Part shown: piece by piece, positions 23,886-32,563 of the stretch
Layout: every line of letters begins with the position of its first letter
How positions within the stretch are numbered: position 1 is the first letter of the stretch
NCBI GenBank assembly: GCA_910588215.1
Contig: CAJUQJ010000022.1
Location: 1-61,460, forward strand
Length of the DNA: 61,460 nt
Origin: an uncultured Lachnospiraceae bacterium
GTDB taxonomy: Bacteria; Bacillota; Clostridia; Lachnospirales; Lachnospiraceae
Direction of reading: 5' to 3'
Notes under the pieces: model-generated
The model's input: the letters and a program-made list of their open reading frames with translations, nothing else
What the model was told of the DNA's origin: nothing
Databases searched by the model: none
Made by a program: the position numbers and the translations under genes

Positions 23886-25585
23886 AATCCGGTTCTCCTC
23901 TCTTTCCCGTTGCATATATCCAGGTTATTTCCCGCTTGAAAAAGAACCCTTGCACATACGCCGTCTTCAATGTTTGCAATCTCCAGCCTGCATCCCATGC
24001 GCCTGCAGTAATAAGCCGCCACATACAGCCCCAGGCCTTTTCCTTTCTGCCCTGTATCACTTGTGACAAAAGGATCGAAAATATTCGGCAGCAGCTTTTC
24101 CTCGATCCTGCCCCCATAATTGGTCACAGACAGTTCGTCAGCCGCAGCCCGCAGCACCACCTGCTGTCCTTCCGGCGTGTGCTGGACAGCATTGGAGAGC
24201 AGATTATCCACGATGATCCGCAGCATCTCCCGGTCCGCCCTCACGGTCCCGCCGCCCTCCGTCTCCACGCAGACACCCTTGTCTTCTGCCTGCACGCCGT
24301 AGTTCCCTGCCAGTTCCTGCAGAAGTTCCCGCAGGTTCACCTGTTCCTTCTGCATATTCCCGACGCAGTGGTTCAGGTAGAGGATGTCTTCCACGATTCG
24401 GCGCATGGCCATGAGCTGTTTCTTGACCTCCGGCAGATATGCCTTCGTGTCCTTATACTTTCCAACCTCATTCATCATCCCTTCCACCAGCAGGAGCGCC
24501 GCTGCTACTGGCGTCTTGAGCTGATGAGAGGAAGCCCGCAGGAAAACTTCCTGCCGCTCGTTCTCCTCTTCCAGCAAATGATTCTTGCACTCCAGCTCCC
24601 TGTAGCTGTCCCGCAGCTTCCCGTACAGTTCCTGCAGATTTTGCTCCAGCATACCAATCTCATCCATCCGTTCCGCTCCGTGTCCCGGATCGAATTCCTC
24701 TCTCTCAAAGACCCCGCCTATCGCCGCACTCTGGGCAGAATCGGCCAGACGGATGATAGGATTGACAATACGTCCGGCAAAAAAGCGCGATGCGATCAAC
24801 ACGGTCAAGAAGATCACCGCCGTGATCATAGGCAGGCTGCCACTCACAATAGGCGTGACCTCCTCGATCCGCGGCGTCATCGTCGGCATAAAGGTGACGA
24901 TAAAAGCGTCCTCCGTCCATCCCATGGCCGTGTAAGTCGTATACTGGTAATCCCCGTCAGAGACACTGACCTCGTAGATGACTATGTCAGAGTCAACGTG
25001 CATCCTGACATACTCTTCCCGGTAGATTCCCGGCACCTCTTTTTGCTCTATCGTGATTTCCACCGGAAAGTCCTCCGACAGCACATCCCTTCCGGCAAAT
25101 ATTTCCTGTAAGCGTTTCTGCAGTCGGGCAGTCAGCTCCGTAATATTTCTGTCCGGCAGTGCCCCTGCTCTGACAGCGTCCATCACTGCCCGGGCATCTG
25201 CCAGGATCTCCTGCAGTTCCTTATCCCGCACCCCGATCATCAGGCTGAAAAATTTCCCTTTCAGATAAAAATCGTTTCCCTCATCCGGAAGCTCCAGCGT
25301 TACGACTGAGGATGGGTTCTTCACTGTCAAACCATCGTAGCTCCTCTCCTCCATATATCCCTGCTGCACCCTTCCGATCAGATCCAGATTGCTCTTCATC
25401 ACATAATCCACATACAACGACGGCAGCATCAGGACAAAGTATCCCAGCACAAATGCCGTCATCAGCCCTGCCAGTATGATACTATATAAGAAAGTTTTCC
25501 TGCGCAGTCCCATTTCCATTCCCCTCCTCGTTCCTTTTGACAGTTTCGCCTTACGATCCCGCATCCTTGCAGAGAATTTATTCAT
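23876..25585 (-). CDS. Sensor histidine kinase, two-membrane-segment type
   Basis: This 569-residue kinase has membrane segments at about 32-55 and 252-272 enclosing an extracellular sensor domain of nearly 200 residues, then a HAMP-like linker, HisKA with His in SSHQLKTPVAA (about 355), and an HATPase domain (NLLSNAVQHT, then GKGLGLYVAAYY). The sensor domain has no match I recognise. It lies between its response regulator and the ABC exporter genes, a layout typical of exporter control by the exported or toxic compound. Confidence 0.92.
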   Translation of the reverse strand: MNKFSARMRDRKAKLSKGTRRGMEMGLRRKTFLYSIILAGLMTAFVLGYFVLMLPSLYVDYVMKSNLDLIGRVQQGYMEERSYDGLTVKNPSSVVTLELPDEGNDFYLKGKFFSLMIGVRDKELQEILADARAVMDAVRAGALPDRNITELTARLQKRLQEIFAGRDVLSEDFPVEITIEQKEVPGIYREEYVRMHVDSDIVIYEVSVSDGDYQYTTYTAMGWTEDAFIVTFMPTMTPRIEEVTPIVSGSLPMITAVIFLTVLIASRFFAGRIVNPIIRLADSAQSAAIGGVFEREEFDPGHGAERMDEIGMLEQNLQELYGKLRDSYRELECKNHLLEEENERQEVFLRASSHQLKTPVAAALLLVEGMMNEVGKYKDTKAYLPEVKKQLMAMRRIVEDILYLNHCVGNMQKEQVNLRELLQELAGNYGVQAEDKGVCVETEGGGTVRADREMLRIIVDNLLSNAVQHTPEGQQVVLRAAADELSVTNYGGRIEEKLLPNIFDPFVTSDTGQKGKGLGLYVAAYYCRRMGCRLEIANIEDGVCARVLFQAGNNLDICNGKERRTGLCY

Positions 25586-25590
25586 GCTTG

Positions 25591-25613
25591 CACCTCATGT
25601 CTTTCCGGACACA
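25591..25613 (-). repeat. TGTGTCC...GACATGAGG mini-element at kinase start
   Basis: The sequence closely matches 2394-2417 (one gap, two mismatches). It holds the last codons and stop of the response regulator and also the ribosome site of the kinase. Confidence 0.5.
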
Positions 25614-26275
25614 TTTTGTGAAACTTCTTCCCGAAATTGATACCCTACGCCGATCACCGTCTTGATATAATTCTCCGGCAGCTTCTTGCGCAGGTTCTTG
25701 ATATGGGCATCGATGATCCTGTCATTTCCCACGTAATCTTCATTGAAGATCCTTAAGATCAGCTGCTCCCTTGTAAAGACCCGCTTCGGCTCCTTCTTCA
25801 GGACCTGCAATAACAGAAATTCACTGAGCGTGAGCTCCAACGGTTTCCCGTCGTAGAATGCCTGATAAGAGTCGTCGCAGATCACCAGCCCTTTTTCCTC
25901 CTGGCTCTTGGTCCGCTTCACCCGCCGCAGTATCGTCTCCATCCTTTTTAACAGGATGATGGGTGAGACAGGCTTGATCACATAGTCGTCCGCATAGAGA
26001 TTGAACGCCTGTACCTGCGTCTTCTCGTCCCCCAGTGCAGTCAGCATGATCGTGGCCATCTCCGGCCGCTCCTCCTTGATATAGCGCAGCACCTCAAGCC
26101 CGCTCACTCCCGGTACCATAATATCCAGGACCGCCATGTCAAAGCTGCGCACCTTGAGCATCCCCAGTGCCTCCTCCCCGTCCTGCACACAGGTGACCTC
26201 ATACCCCTGTATCCGCATATATTCCGTCAGAACCTCCTGGATCGTCGGCTCGTCTTCCAAGAACAGAATGTCCAT
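25595..26275 (-). CDS. OmpR-family response regulator
   Basis: This 226-residue protein has a receiver domain (acidic pair LEDE at 7-9, phospho-Asp51 in VLDIMVPG, Lys in VIKPVSP near 100) and a C-terminal winged helix ending in YIKTVIGVGYQF. The start is ATG 26275, 6 bases after GGAGGA. It is the first gene of the regulator-kinase-ABC operon and should activate that operon. Confidence 0.95.
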   Translation of the reverse strand: MDILFLEDEPTIQEVLTEYMRIQGYEVTCVQDGEEALGMLKVRSFDMAVLDIMVPGVSGLEVLRYIKEERPEMATIMLTALGDEKTQVQAFNLYADDYVIKPVSPIILLKRMETILRRVKRTKSQEEKGLVICDDSYQAFYDGKPLELTLSEFLLLQVLKKEPKRVFTREQLILRIFNEDYVGNDRIIDAHIKNLRKKLPENYIKTVIGVGYQFREEVSQNVSGKT

Positions 26276-26443
26276 GGCCACTCCTCCGTTTCTGCTATAT
26301 CGGCTCCCTTAGTCTCTTTGTACCTGCCTATGGGCTTCAGAGCTCTTGGGAGACTGTTTGTCTTCTTGTAAAGCTTATTCTACCATATCCGTGTGAATTT
26401 CATATGAAGAGGGTATGTAACTTCGATGCAAAAGACAGGATAC

Positions 26444-26486
26444 AAAAAGGCAGCCGCGACACTCCCACAAGTGATCGGCTGCTTTT
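26444..26486. terminator. Terminator-like hairpin
   Basis: AAAAAGGCAGCCG pairs with CGGCTGCTTTT, with one bulge and a 19-base loop. It lies between the divergent response regulator and the DUF1294 gene, so its role there is unclear. Confidence 0.45.
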
Positions 26487-26610
26487 ATACGAATCTTTCC
26501 TTTTCTGCTCTTTTATGCTATGATAATATTATACTTGCGCTTCTACGTCAGTCTCTGACACAGATTCCCATAGAAAGAGAAGTGCTAAAGATAAATCGAG
26601 GGACAATATC

Positions 26611-26904
26611 ATGAATGCGATTACACTTATTATCATATATCTGGTTTCTGTCAACTGTATAAGTTTCATCGTCATGGGTGTGGACAAGCACAAGGCCCGC
26701 AAAAGAGCCTGGCGCATTCCGGAATCTACACTTTTCGTCCTCGCCCTGATCGGCGGTTCGCTCGGCTCCATCCTGGGAATGCACCTTTTTCGCCATAAGA
26801 CAAGACACTGGTACTTCCTGTACGGTATGCCGGCAATCCTGATCATACAGATATTACTCGTACTTCTGCTCGTGACATCCCCCATCGAGATTCATGTGAT
26901 GTGA
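26611..26904 (+). CDS. DUF1294 small membrane protein
   Basis: This 97-residue protein has membrane segments at about 4-24, 40-60 and 68-90. It carries the family pattern GVDKHKARKRAWRIPE, GGSLGSILGMH and FRHKTRHWYF. Family function is unknown; similar domains occur fused to cold-shock domains. It is a single gene in its own small unit. Confidence 0.9.
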   Translation: MNAITLIIIYLVSVNCISFIVMGVDKHKARKRAWRIPESTLFVLALIGGSLGSILGMHLFRHKTRHWYFLYGMPAILIIQILLVLLLVTSPIEIHVM

Positions 26905-26977
26905 GGCGCCGGTCCGTTCCTTTCCTGCGAACAGCCGACGCTCCATACAGACAGGTATTTCAAATACTGAGTACCGG

Positions 26978-27814
26978 CTACAGCGTCACGATAACTCCGC
27001 CGTCATTGGCATACATACTGCTGATACCTGCCGTGTCTAAGATAACGACATTCTTATAGGAAGCTCTTTTCTCCATCAGAGTACGCACATACTCCGCCCG
27101 CTGCGGACAGTTGCAGTGGGAGATCATGAGCGTTCTCTTCTCCGGATGCGTCACATCCGCCACAATATTGTCCGCCAGCTTGGCAAGCGCTTTGTTGATA
27201 CCGATCGCCTGTCCCTTCTGTTCGATCACGCCCAGATTCCCTATCATCACCGGTTTAATATTCAACGTGGAAGCCACCAGTGCCCTGACGCCGCTGAGTC
27301 TTCCGTTCTTGCGCAACGTCTCTAAGTTGTCCAATACGAAATAAGTACGCATCTTCCGCTTGAACACTTCTATCTTCTTCACCGTTTCCTCGAAAGACAG
27401 TCCTGCTTCCTTATACCGCATAAGCCGCATAGCCAGTTGAGTTTCTCCACAGCTGGCAGACTCCGAATCCACCACATGGATCTTCTTCTCTCCGTATTTC
27501 TCATGGTAAAGGTTCCTGCCCAGCTCCGCACTGTTATAACTTCCGCTCAGATGAGAGGACAACGTCACCACAAACACTTCCTCCGCTTCACAGTGATAAG
27601 CTTCCATAAACCTCTCGGGGGAAGGACAGGAAGATTTCGGACATAACGGACAGGATGCCACTTTCTCCAGAAAAATCTTCTGATCAAAGCTCTCATCATC
27701 CTGAATCGCATAATCCCCTACCTCGATTCCGAGAGGGATGATCTGGAATCGCTCGTCTTTCTTATACTTTATGGGCAGTTCACAGCAGCTGTCTACAACA
27801 ATCTTATAATTCAT
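26978..27814 (-). CDS. DegV family fatty-acid-binding protein
   Basis: This 278-residue protein matches DegV: IVVDSCCELP at the N-terminus, TLSSHLSGSYNSA near 95, and the C-terminal lobe with LISHC-like and GISSMYANDGGVIV segments. DegV/FakB proteins present fatty acids to the FakA kinase. The ATG at 27814 follows GGAGGC; an earlier ATG would overlap that site. A cluster of cysteines at about 65-75 (SCPLCPKSSCP) is unusual for the family. Confidence 0.92.
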   Translation of the reverse strand: MNYKIVVDSCCELPIKYKKDERFQIIPLGIEVGDYAIQDDESFDQKIFLEKVASCPLCPKSSCPSPERFMEAYHCEAEEVFVVTLSSHLSGSYNSAELGRNLYHEKYGEKKIHVVDSESASCGETQLAMRLMRYKEAGLSFEETVKKIEVFKRKMRTYFVLDNLETLRKNGRLSGVRALVASTLNIKPVMIGNLGVIEQKGQAIGINKALAKLADNIVADVTHPEKRTLMISHCNCPQRAEYVRTLMEKRASYKNVVILDTAGISSMYANDGGVIVTL

Positions 27815-27966
27815 AAAGCCTCCACAACTATTCAATGTAGTTTTCATTACTACTTATGATAACATGAAATCTTATGTGTTGTAAATAGATTAGAATTATT
27901 TTCTTCTTTTGAATAATTATGCTATACTATAGTAAACAACATTATATTGAACTATCGAGGTTACCT

Positions 27967-28470
27967 ATGATCGCACTTAAGATTACAAATGTGAAACAAT
28001 TTATGGGGAGATTGCTTGGCGGGGAAGATTTTGACAGTTTTCTGCTGGAGGAAGCCGTGATCAGCACCTACAATACTTTCCGGATAGACGGGCATCAGAA
28101 CCGTGATTTCTATACGAGTGAAGAATGGGAGGACAAGGAGTTGCGTCCTTATGAATTTACGAAGTGGCAGACCATACGGCCGGTCTGTTTCGACCTGATC
28201 AAAGGCCGGCGCACCCCTGCCGCCTTTCAGTTTGTGCTGCATCTGATTCCGGAATACGTGGGCTCCATCCTGAAGAAGGGCGATACCGGCATAACACCCC
28301 ATCAGGTCAAGGCATTCGTACTGAGTATCCGTTATGACGGCGAAAACCTTACTCTTGTCACCGGCACTTCGTATAATACCTTTCTGATGGATAAGACCCC
28401 CGACACCTTGTGGGATCAGTCGATCCGGCAGTTCCTGTCCAAAAGGGAGATTGCTTATGAAGAATTATAG
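27967..28470 (+). CDS. DUF5721-like protein
   Basis: This 167-residue soluble protein resembles the DUF5721 family of Lachnospiraceae, which has no known function. It begins MIALKITNVKQFMGRLLGG and contains EAVISTYNTFRIDGHQN. The latter resembles an iron-sulphur-free redox or nucleotide-binding motif, but I cannot assign it. GAGG lies 7 bases before the ATG. A strong hairpin follows the stop. Confidence 0.75.
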   Translation: MIALKITNVKQFMGRLLGGEDFDSFLLEEAVISTYNTFRIDGHQNRDFYTSEEWEDKELRPYEFTKWQTIRPVCFDLIKGRRTPAAFQFVLHLIPEYVGSILKKGDTGITPHQVKAFVLSIRYDGENLTLVTGTSYNTFLMDKTPDTLWDQSIRQFLSKREIAYEEL

Positions 28471-28506
28471 ACCGGCTGCCAGATGCTGATCCGGTCCCTG
28501 CACGAC

Positions 28507-28542
28507 CAAAGGATGCATCGCACGCGCGCTCTGCATCCTTTG
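28507..28542. terminator. Bidirectional terminator
   Basis: CAAAGGATGCA pairs exactly with TGCATCCTTTG between convergent genes. Confidence 0.75.
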
Positions 28543-28551
28543 AAAGTTCCT

Positions 28552-28875
28552 TTACCAGTATATAACGCTGCCGCACCGTATGGCATAATCGATCACTGCC
28601 ATGATCATCGCGAAGAACAGCATTGCCGCCAGCATCAATATAGCCGGAAGATCATAGATAAACTTCTCATCATGCGTCCTGCACCTGTAGTTTTCTATCA
28701 GGATCTCTATGCCCAGCAGAATAAATACCATCGGCCAGCACTGAAATATAATATGATATTCCAGATATGGTACAAAGATCCTGATCAAGAACAAGATACC
28801 ATAACAGATCAACGTGATTCCGAATGTTACTGAACCGATTCTTCTGACCTGACAAGACTTCTCTTTCTGTTCCAT
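28552..28875 (-). CDS. Small two- to three-helix membrane protein
   Basis: This 107-residue protein has hydrophobic segments at about 17-37, 43-60 and 78-100. I do not recognise a named family. ATGGAGGT lies 6 bases before the ATG at 28875. It is the last gene of the ECF sigma/anti-sigma/membrane-protein operon and probably belongs to the same envelope response. Confidence 0.75.
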   Translation of the reverse strand: MEQKEKSCQVRRIGSVTFGITLICYGILFLIRIFVPYLEYHIIFQCWPMVFILLGIEILIENYRCRTHDEKFIYDLPAILMLAAMLFFAMIMAVIDYAIRCGSVIYW

Positions 28876-28938
28876 AATAACCTCCATTCTTGCTCAACTT
28901 GCGAATTCAGGCGTAAACTTCTCCTCCTGCTGACTTCC

Positions 28939-29790
28939 TTAATGCCTGTTTTCCGGCAGATCCGAGCCATCGGCGACCGGTCCTTCTCCATAGATTATCC
29001 TTCCGTCTACGACAGGCTGTGTTTCACGCACTGTCATCTGTACGTTCTGTTCTCTAAAACCGTCCGCTCCGGGCCGATTCCCGTCATGTCCCGTCCAGTC
29101 CCCGGCCGGCTGTTGTTCCCGATACACCGGCTGCTCATCTGATGTTGGTCGTTCATGATATTCCGTCCACTCATCTGATGTCTGCTGCCCGCGATATCTC
29201 GTCCATTCCTCTGCCGCATCGTCCTTATCTTCGATCGCTATCCGCTTTCCACGGATCAGGGCAAACCCGGCCCAGATCACACCGATGCCGACCACTGCTC
29301 TCGGCAGATCATCCCGTACGAAATAGTAGACCGCACTGAGAAACCAGTTATCCCATCCGAAGATATCGCAGAGGAGATTAAAGACCACCTGCCACAGCAT
29401 CATCACTCCCAGCACGATGAGAATAACCGCCGCTATCTTTCGATTCCTGCCCTCCAGCTTAAACTTCCAATTGTCAAACTCTCCGAATCCAAACAGATAT
29501 TCGTCTCTGATACTGTGAAACATGCGGTCATCCAGGGTCGCCAGATTATTGGCGTGGAAAAAGCTGTAAGCATACAGGGCGAACGGGAAGATCGCCAGTG
29601 CCCCCAGATTCGTAATCCCAACGACTGCTGCCAGGACCATGAATCCCATCATAAGGCTGAGTCCCATTTTCATAAAGCCCATATACATCTCCCCTGCTCC
29701 GGGGATAAAAGACAATAGAAACACCAAAAACCTGCTCTTCTTTCTCTGCATCATATTCATCCTCTCTTTCCAGTTTCCATGATCATCCAC
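28939..29790 (-). CDS. TM2-like membrane protein with repetitive polar tail
   Basis: This 283-residue protein starts at GTG, 6 bases after GGAGAG. A TM2-like block (KSRFLVFLLSFIPGAGEMYMG) is followed by helices at about 35-75, 115-135 and 163-178. The last 95 residues are hydrophilic and loosely repeated (QQTSDEWTEYHERPTSDEQP), suggesting a flexible cytoplasmic arm. It follows the anti-sigma gene by 14 bases, so it may be part of the same sensor unit. Function unknown. Confidence 0.8.
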   Translation of the reverse strand: MDDHGNWKERMNMMQRKKSRFLVFLLSFIPGAGEMYMGFMKMGLSLMMGFMVLAAVVGITNLGALAIFPFALYAYSFFHANNLATLDDRMFHSIRDEYLFGFGEFDNWKFKLEGRNRKIAAVILIVLGVMMLWQVVFNLLCDIFGWDNWFLSAVYYFVRDDLPRAVVGIGVIWAGFALIRGKRIAIEDKDDAAEEWTRYRGQQTSDEWTEYHERPTSDEQPVYREQQPAGDWTGHDGNRPGADGFREQNVQMTVRETQPVVDGRIIYGEGPVADGSDLPENRH

Positions 29791-29804
29791 TTAAAACTCT
29801 CCAA

Positions 29805-30296
29805 CTATTCCATATCTCTGTCCCATGACAGTCTCTTTCCCAACTGCGAAACCCTGGCACCAATATCGCCTAGCATTCCTCTTACGCCGCCGCTTGCCTG
29901 TTCTTCCCGGTATGCTTCCCATTTGTCATCTATGTTCTTCCGCCGTTCCACTGCTGCCTGTTCCATAGATACCGCGGCCGTCTGTTTTGACAAGAACGGC
30001 TGTCTTTCGTCTTCCACACTTCCTGCCGGCATCAGGATCAATACCGTGAGCGCCGCTGCCATCGCGATCAGCACCTTGGCGCGGTAGGCAAAAATCTGCC
30101 TTTTTCTGCCTGCCCTGCGCTCTTTCCTGATCTGTGTCAATACATTTTCCTTCAGGTGTGCCGGTGCGCGCAGCATTTCTTCTCTTTCCACCTGTCCGAT
30201 CAGTTCAAACAGTGCTTCTTCGGACAAATAGCCGGAGAAGTCGTCACTGTCTCGCTGTTTCATCTTTTTCTTTTCATTTTCTAATTGATAGATCAT
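29805..30296 (-). CDS. Membrane-anchored anti-sigma factor
   Basis: This 163-residue protein has a charged N-terminal region of about 85 residues, a single membrane segment at about 88-106, and a C-terminal external part of about 55 residues. It has no zinc-binding HxxxCxxC motif. Its ATG overlaps the sigma gene stop as ATGA. That position and topology are those of an ECF anti-sigma factor. Confidence 0.78.
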   Translation of the reverse strand: MIYQLENEKKKMKQRDSDDFSGYLSEEALFELIGQVEREEMLRAPAHLKENVLTQIRKERRAGRKRQIFAYRAKVLIAMAAALTVLILMPAGSVEDERQPFLSKQTAAVSMEQAAVERRKNIDDKWEAYREEQASGGVRGMLGDIGARVSQLGKRLSWDRDME

Positions 30297-30814
30297 GCGC
30301 CCTTCTCCTTTCCATACAACTTGCGTAGCATTGACCTTGCCCGGTAGATCTGCGTCTGCACGGTCTTGACCTTTATGCCTCTTAATGCAGCGATCTCGCT
30401 CACATCCATTTCATCATAGTAATACGCCTTGGCGATCTCATCATAAGGCGGCTTTAACGACCTGCATCTCGTAAGCAGTGTCTCCCGCACTTCTTCCTCC
30501 AGGCACGATTGCTCCGGTGTGTTGTCAAATCTCTGGCCTCTTCCCATAGTCTCCTCTATGCCGGTGTCTTCGGTCGGAATACTTCTTCTCCCGGCACTCT
30601 GCATATAGTCCAGACATTTGTTAGTCGCGATCCTGCACAGCCACGCCTTCTCGTGTTTCCCATCGAAATCCTTCAAGTGATTGTAAGCCGACAGGAAAGT
30701 TTCCTGCGTCAGATCCTCGGAGGCAAAATAATCTGCTGTCATTTTGTAGCATATGGAAAAAACAAGATTCTGGTAGGAATCGATCAGCGCTGATAATTGT
30801 TCTTCCCGATTGAT
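30293..30814 (-). CDS. ECF RNA polymerase sigma factor with apparent ATC start
   Basis: The frame encodes a full ECF sigma factor of about 173 residues: region 2 (LVFSICYKMTADYFASEDLT) and region 4 (EIAKAYYYDEMDVSEIAALR). From the upstream stop to 30742 there is no ATG, GTG or TTG. Starting at ATG 30742 would remove region 2.1. A strong GAGGAGG at 30823-30829 sits 8 bases before an ATC codon at 30814, followed by NREEQLSALIDSYQN, a normal ECF N-terminus. I therefore place the start at ATC. A sequencing error is possible. The anti-sigma gene overlaps its stop. Confidence 0.85.
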   Translation of the reverse strand: MNREEQLSALIDSYQNLVFSICYKMTADYFASEDLTQETFLSAYNHLKDFDGKHEKAWLCRIATNKCLDYMQSAGRRSIPTEDTGIEETMGRGQRFDNTPEQSCLEEEVRETLLTRCRSLKPPYDEIAKAYYYDEMDVSEIAALRGIKVKTVQTQIYRARSMLRKLYGKEKGA

Positions 30815-31070
30815 ATGATCTGCCTCCTCTCCTGACTCAAGTCATGAACTGCTCTGCATCAGCCACTTTTGGCTGCACATCCAAGCAACTCTATCTATTA
30901 TAACGGGACGCGACTGACCATGTCTTCAACTTTTCAAACATTTTATGAAAAAAAGCAGACATACCACCCGGATACGCCTGCCTGAAACCTCTCCTATATA
31001 CTTGTAATCCTGCCTGGTACATTATCCCTGAAAACCGGATATGAACACATGTTGCACACACTTTCACCTG

Positions 31071-31649
31071 CTAATCTATGATCAGCCCCTCCATAATATA
31101 AAGAAGCTGCTCGTCCACCTTCTTCTCCGATATGCCGAAGGTCTGCGCATTGATCTTCATCCCCTCCAGCACATACATGATATTGCTGGCCGCACCCTTC
31201 GGATTCTCGCAGTAAAATTCCCCGCTGGAGATTCCCATCTCGATCAGTTTCTCTAAGACACGCACGCCGGCTTCAAACTGCTTCCTGAGCATATTGTTCT
31301 TATCCGTGGATCTATTGGCAAAGAAATATTCGTACACAGCCACCGTCAGCGTATTCTTCTGCAGCAACTCCTTCTTCTGCTCTTTCAGAAAAAGTGTCAG
31401 AATATCCGCCGCCGTATCCCCTTCCGTGATATTCTCGGAAAAGATATCGTCCGTCTCTTCCGCCTCCATCTGTAGGATTTCCAACAGAATCTGCTCCGTG
31501 CTGTCGAAATACAGATACAGCCCTCCACGGCTGATCTCGCAGGCTTCCACGATATCCTTCATGGTCACGTCCTTATAACCCTTTTCCACGAAGACCTTCC
31601 TCGCCGTATCCAATATGTATTTCTTCTTCTGTATTGATTTTTCTCCCAT
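31071..31649 (-). CDS. TetR/AcrR family regulator
   Basis: This 192-residue repressor has a TetR helix-turn-helix at about 10-55 (KYILDTARKVFVEKGYKDVT, then SRGGLYLYF) and a helical ligand domain. It follows the DUF6508-like gene by 55 bp and is probably co-transcribed with it. Targets and ligand are unknown. Confidence 0.92.
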   Translation of the reverse strand: MGEKSIQKKKYILDTARKVFVEKGYKDVTMKDIVEACEISRGGLYLYFDSTEQILLEILQMEAEETDDIFSENITEGDTAADILTLFLKEQKKELLQKNTLTVAVYEYFFANRSTDKNNMLRKQFEAGVRVLEKLIEMGISSGEFYCENPKGAASNIMYVLEGMKINAQTFGISEKKVDEQLLYIMEGLIID

Positions 31650-31704
31650 TTCCCCGTGTTTCCTTCTCTGACTATATTTATATGGCTCTCCCGGATATAT
31701 CCTC

Positions 31705-32169
31705 TCACTTCATCGGCCGATCCCAAAACTCCAGATTCTCCTTCATCTTCCGCACCACATTCCGGAAGACTCCGCTATAGACAGCCTCCGTCCATAACCG
31801 CCCTTTCGTCATGCCGCCCAACACATACTTGGACAGAATACCCTTCAGAATATCCATTTCCCTGATGCCGGCCCGTTCGATGGCCGCCAATTCATCCTTC
31901 ACGGTCCTGATCCTGTTCCTGGAATAGACGTACGGATAATTGCGGTCAAGCAGTCCCGTCCGCTGAACTTCCTTGATAAAGCTCATCAACATGCCGTCAT
32001 ATACAGGAAATGTGATCGAACTTTCTTTAATACCGGAGCCCTCAAAGGTTTCCTGCACATTACTCCCCGCCTTCTCATCAAGCCATGGAAGATAGCGGAT
32101 CAATTTCTCTACATCCGGCTTATAGGTATTCACAACCTGTTGTCTGTATGCAATATCGTCCTTATCCAT
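31705..32169 (-). CDS. DUF6508-like protein
   Basis: This 154-residue soluble protein has a C-terminal half (DILKGILSKYVLGGMTKGRL, then AVYSGVFRNVVRKMKENL) resembling DUF6508 proteins, which have no known function. No catalytic motif is evident. It heads a two-gene unit with the TetR regulator. Confidence 0.6.
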   Translation of the reverse strand: MDKDDIAYRQQVVNTYKPDVEKLIRYLPWLDEKAGSNVQETFEGSGIKESSITFPVYDGMLMSFIKEVQRTGLLDRNYPYVYSRNRIRTVKDELAAIERAGIREMDILKGILSKYVLGGMTKGRLWTEAVYSGVFRNVVRKMKENLEFWDRPMK

Positions 32170-32563
32170 AGAAATTACCCCTTCTCATATCAATCATCCT
32201 GTTTGAACATAGTCTCATAATCGACATACCTGTCATATAATTCTAGCATACTTTCCCAAAAAGTACAGCACAAAATGCATCCAAAAAAGTAAATTCCTTC
32301 GGAATTAACTTTGCATATTGGCGCTTGCATAACTCACAAAATCGCATACAGAGCGATTTTACTCGCGGAATAGTGCAAGGCCGAACTGTTACATGTATTC
32401 TATAACCCGTGCAAATTCCCAAGCTAAATAGATACATATTCTTCCTTGTTTTTATCTTCTATTCGCAGTATACTAAAATATAGCGGATAAATACCGCATA
32501 TAAATCTTATAAATTATTATTCAGAAGGGATTTCTGCATGATCTGCAGATAAAGGAACATCTT
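32170..32563. other. Gap before the cyclic-nucleotide-domain gene
   Basis: The 394 bp contain a palindrome-rich block (32242-32430) that resembles the MITE core: CTTGCAT, an AAATCGC...GCGATTT hairpin, CGGAATAGTGCAAGG, then CCGTGCAAATTCC. An AT-rich promoter region follows near 32460-32520. No gene is supported. Confidence 0.55.

Noticed and set aside
23936..25111. 391-codon plus-strand frame
   Set aside because: Antisense to the sensor histidine kinase, whose motifs are intact; no ribosome site and no recognisable domain.
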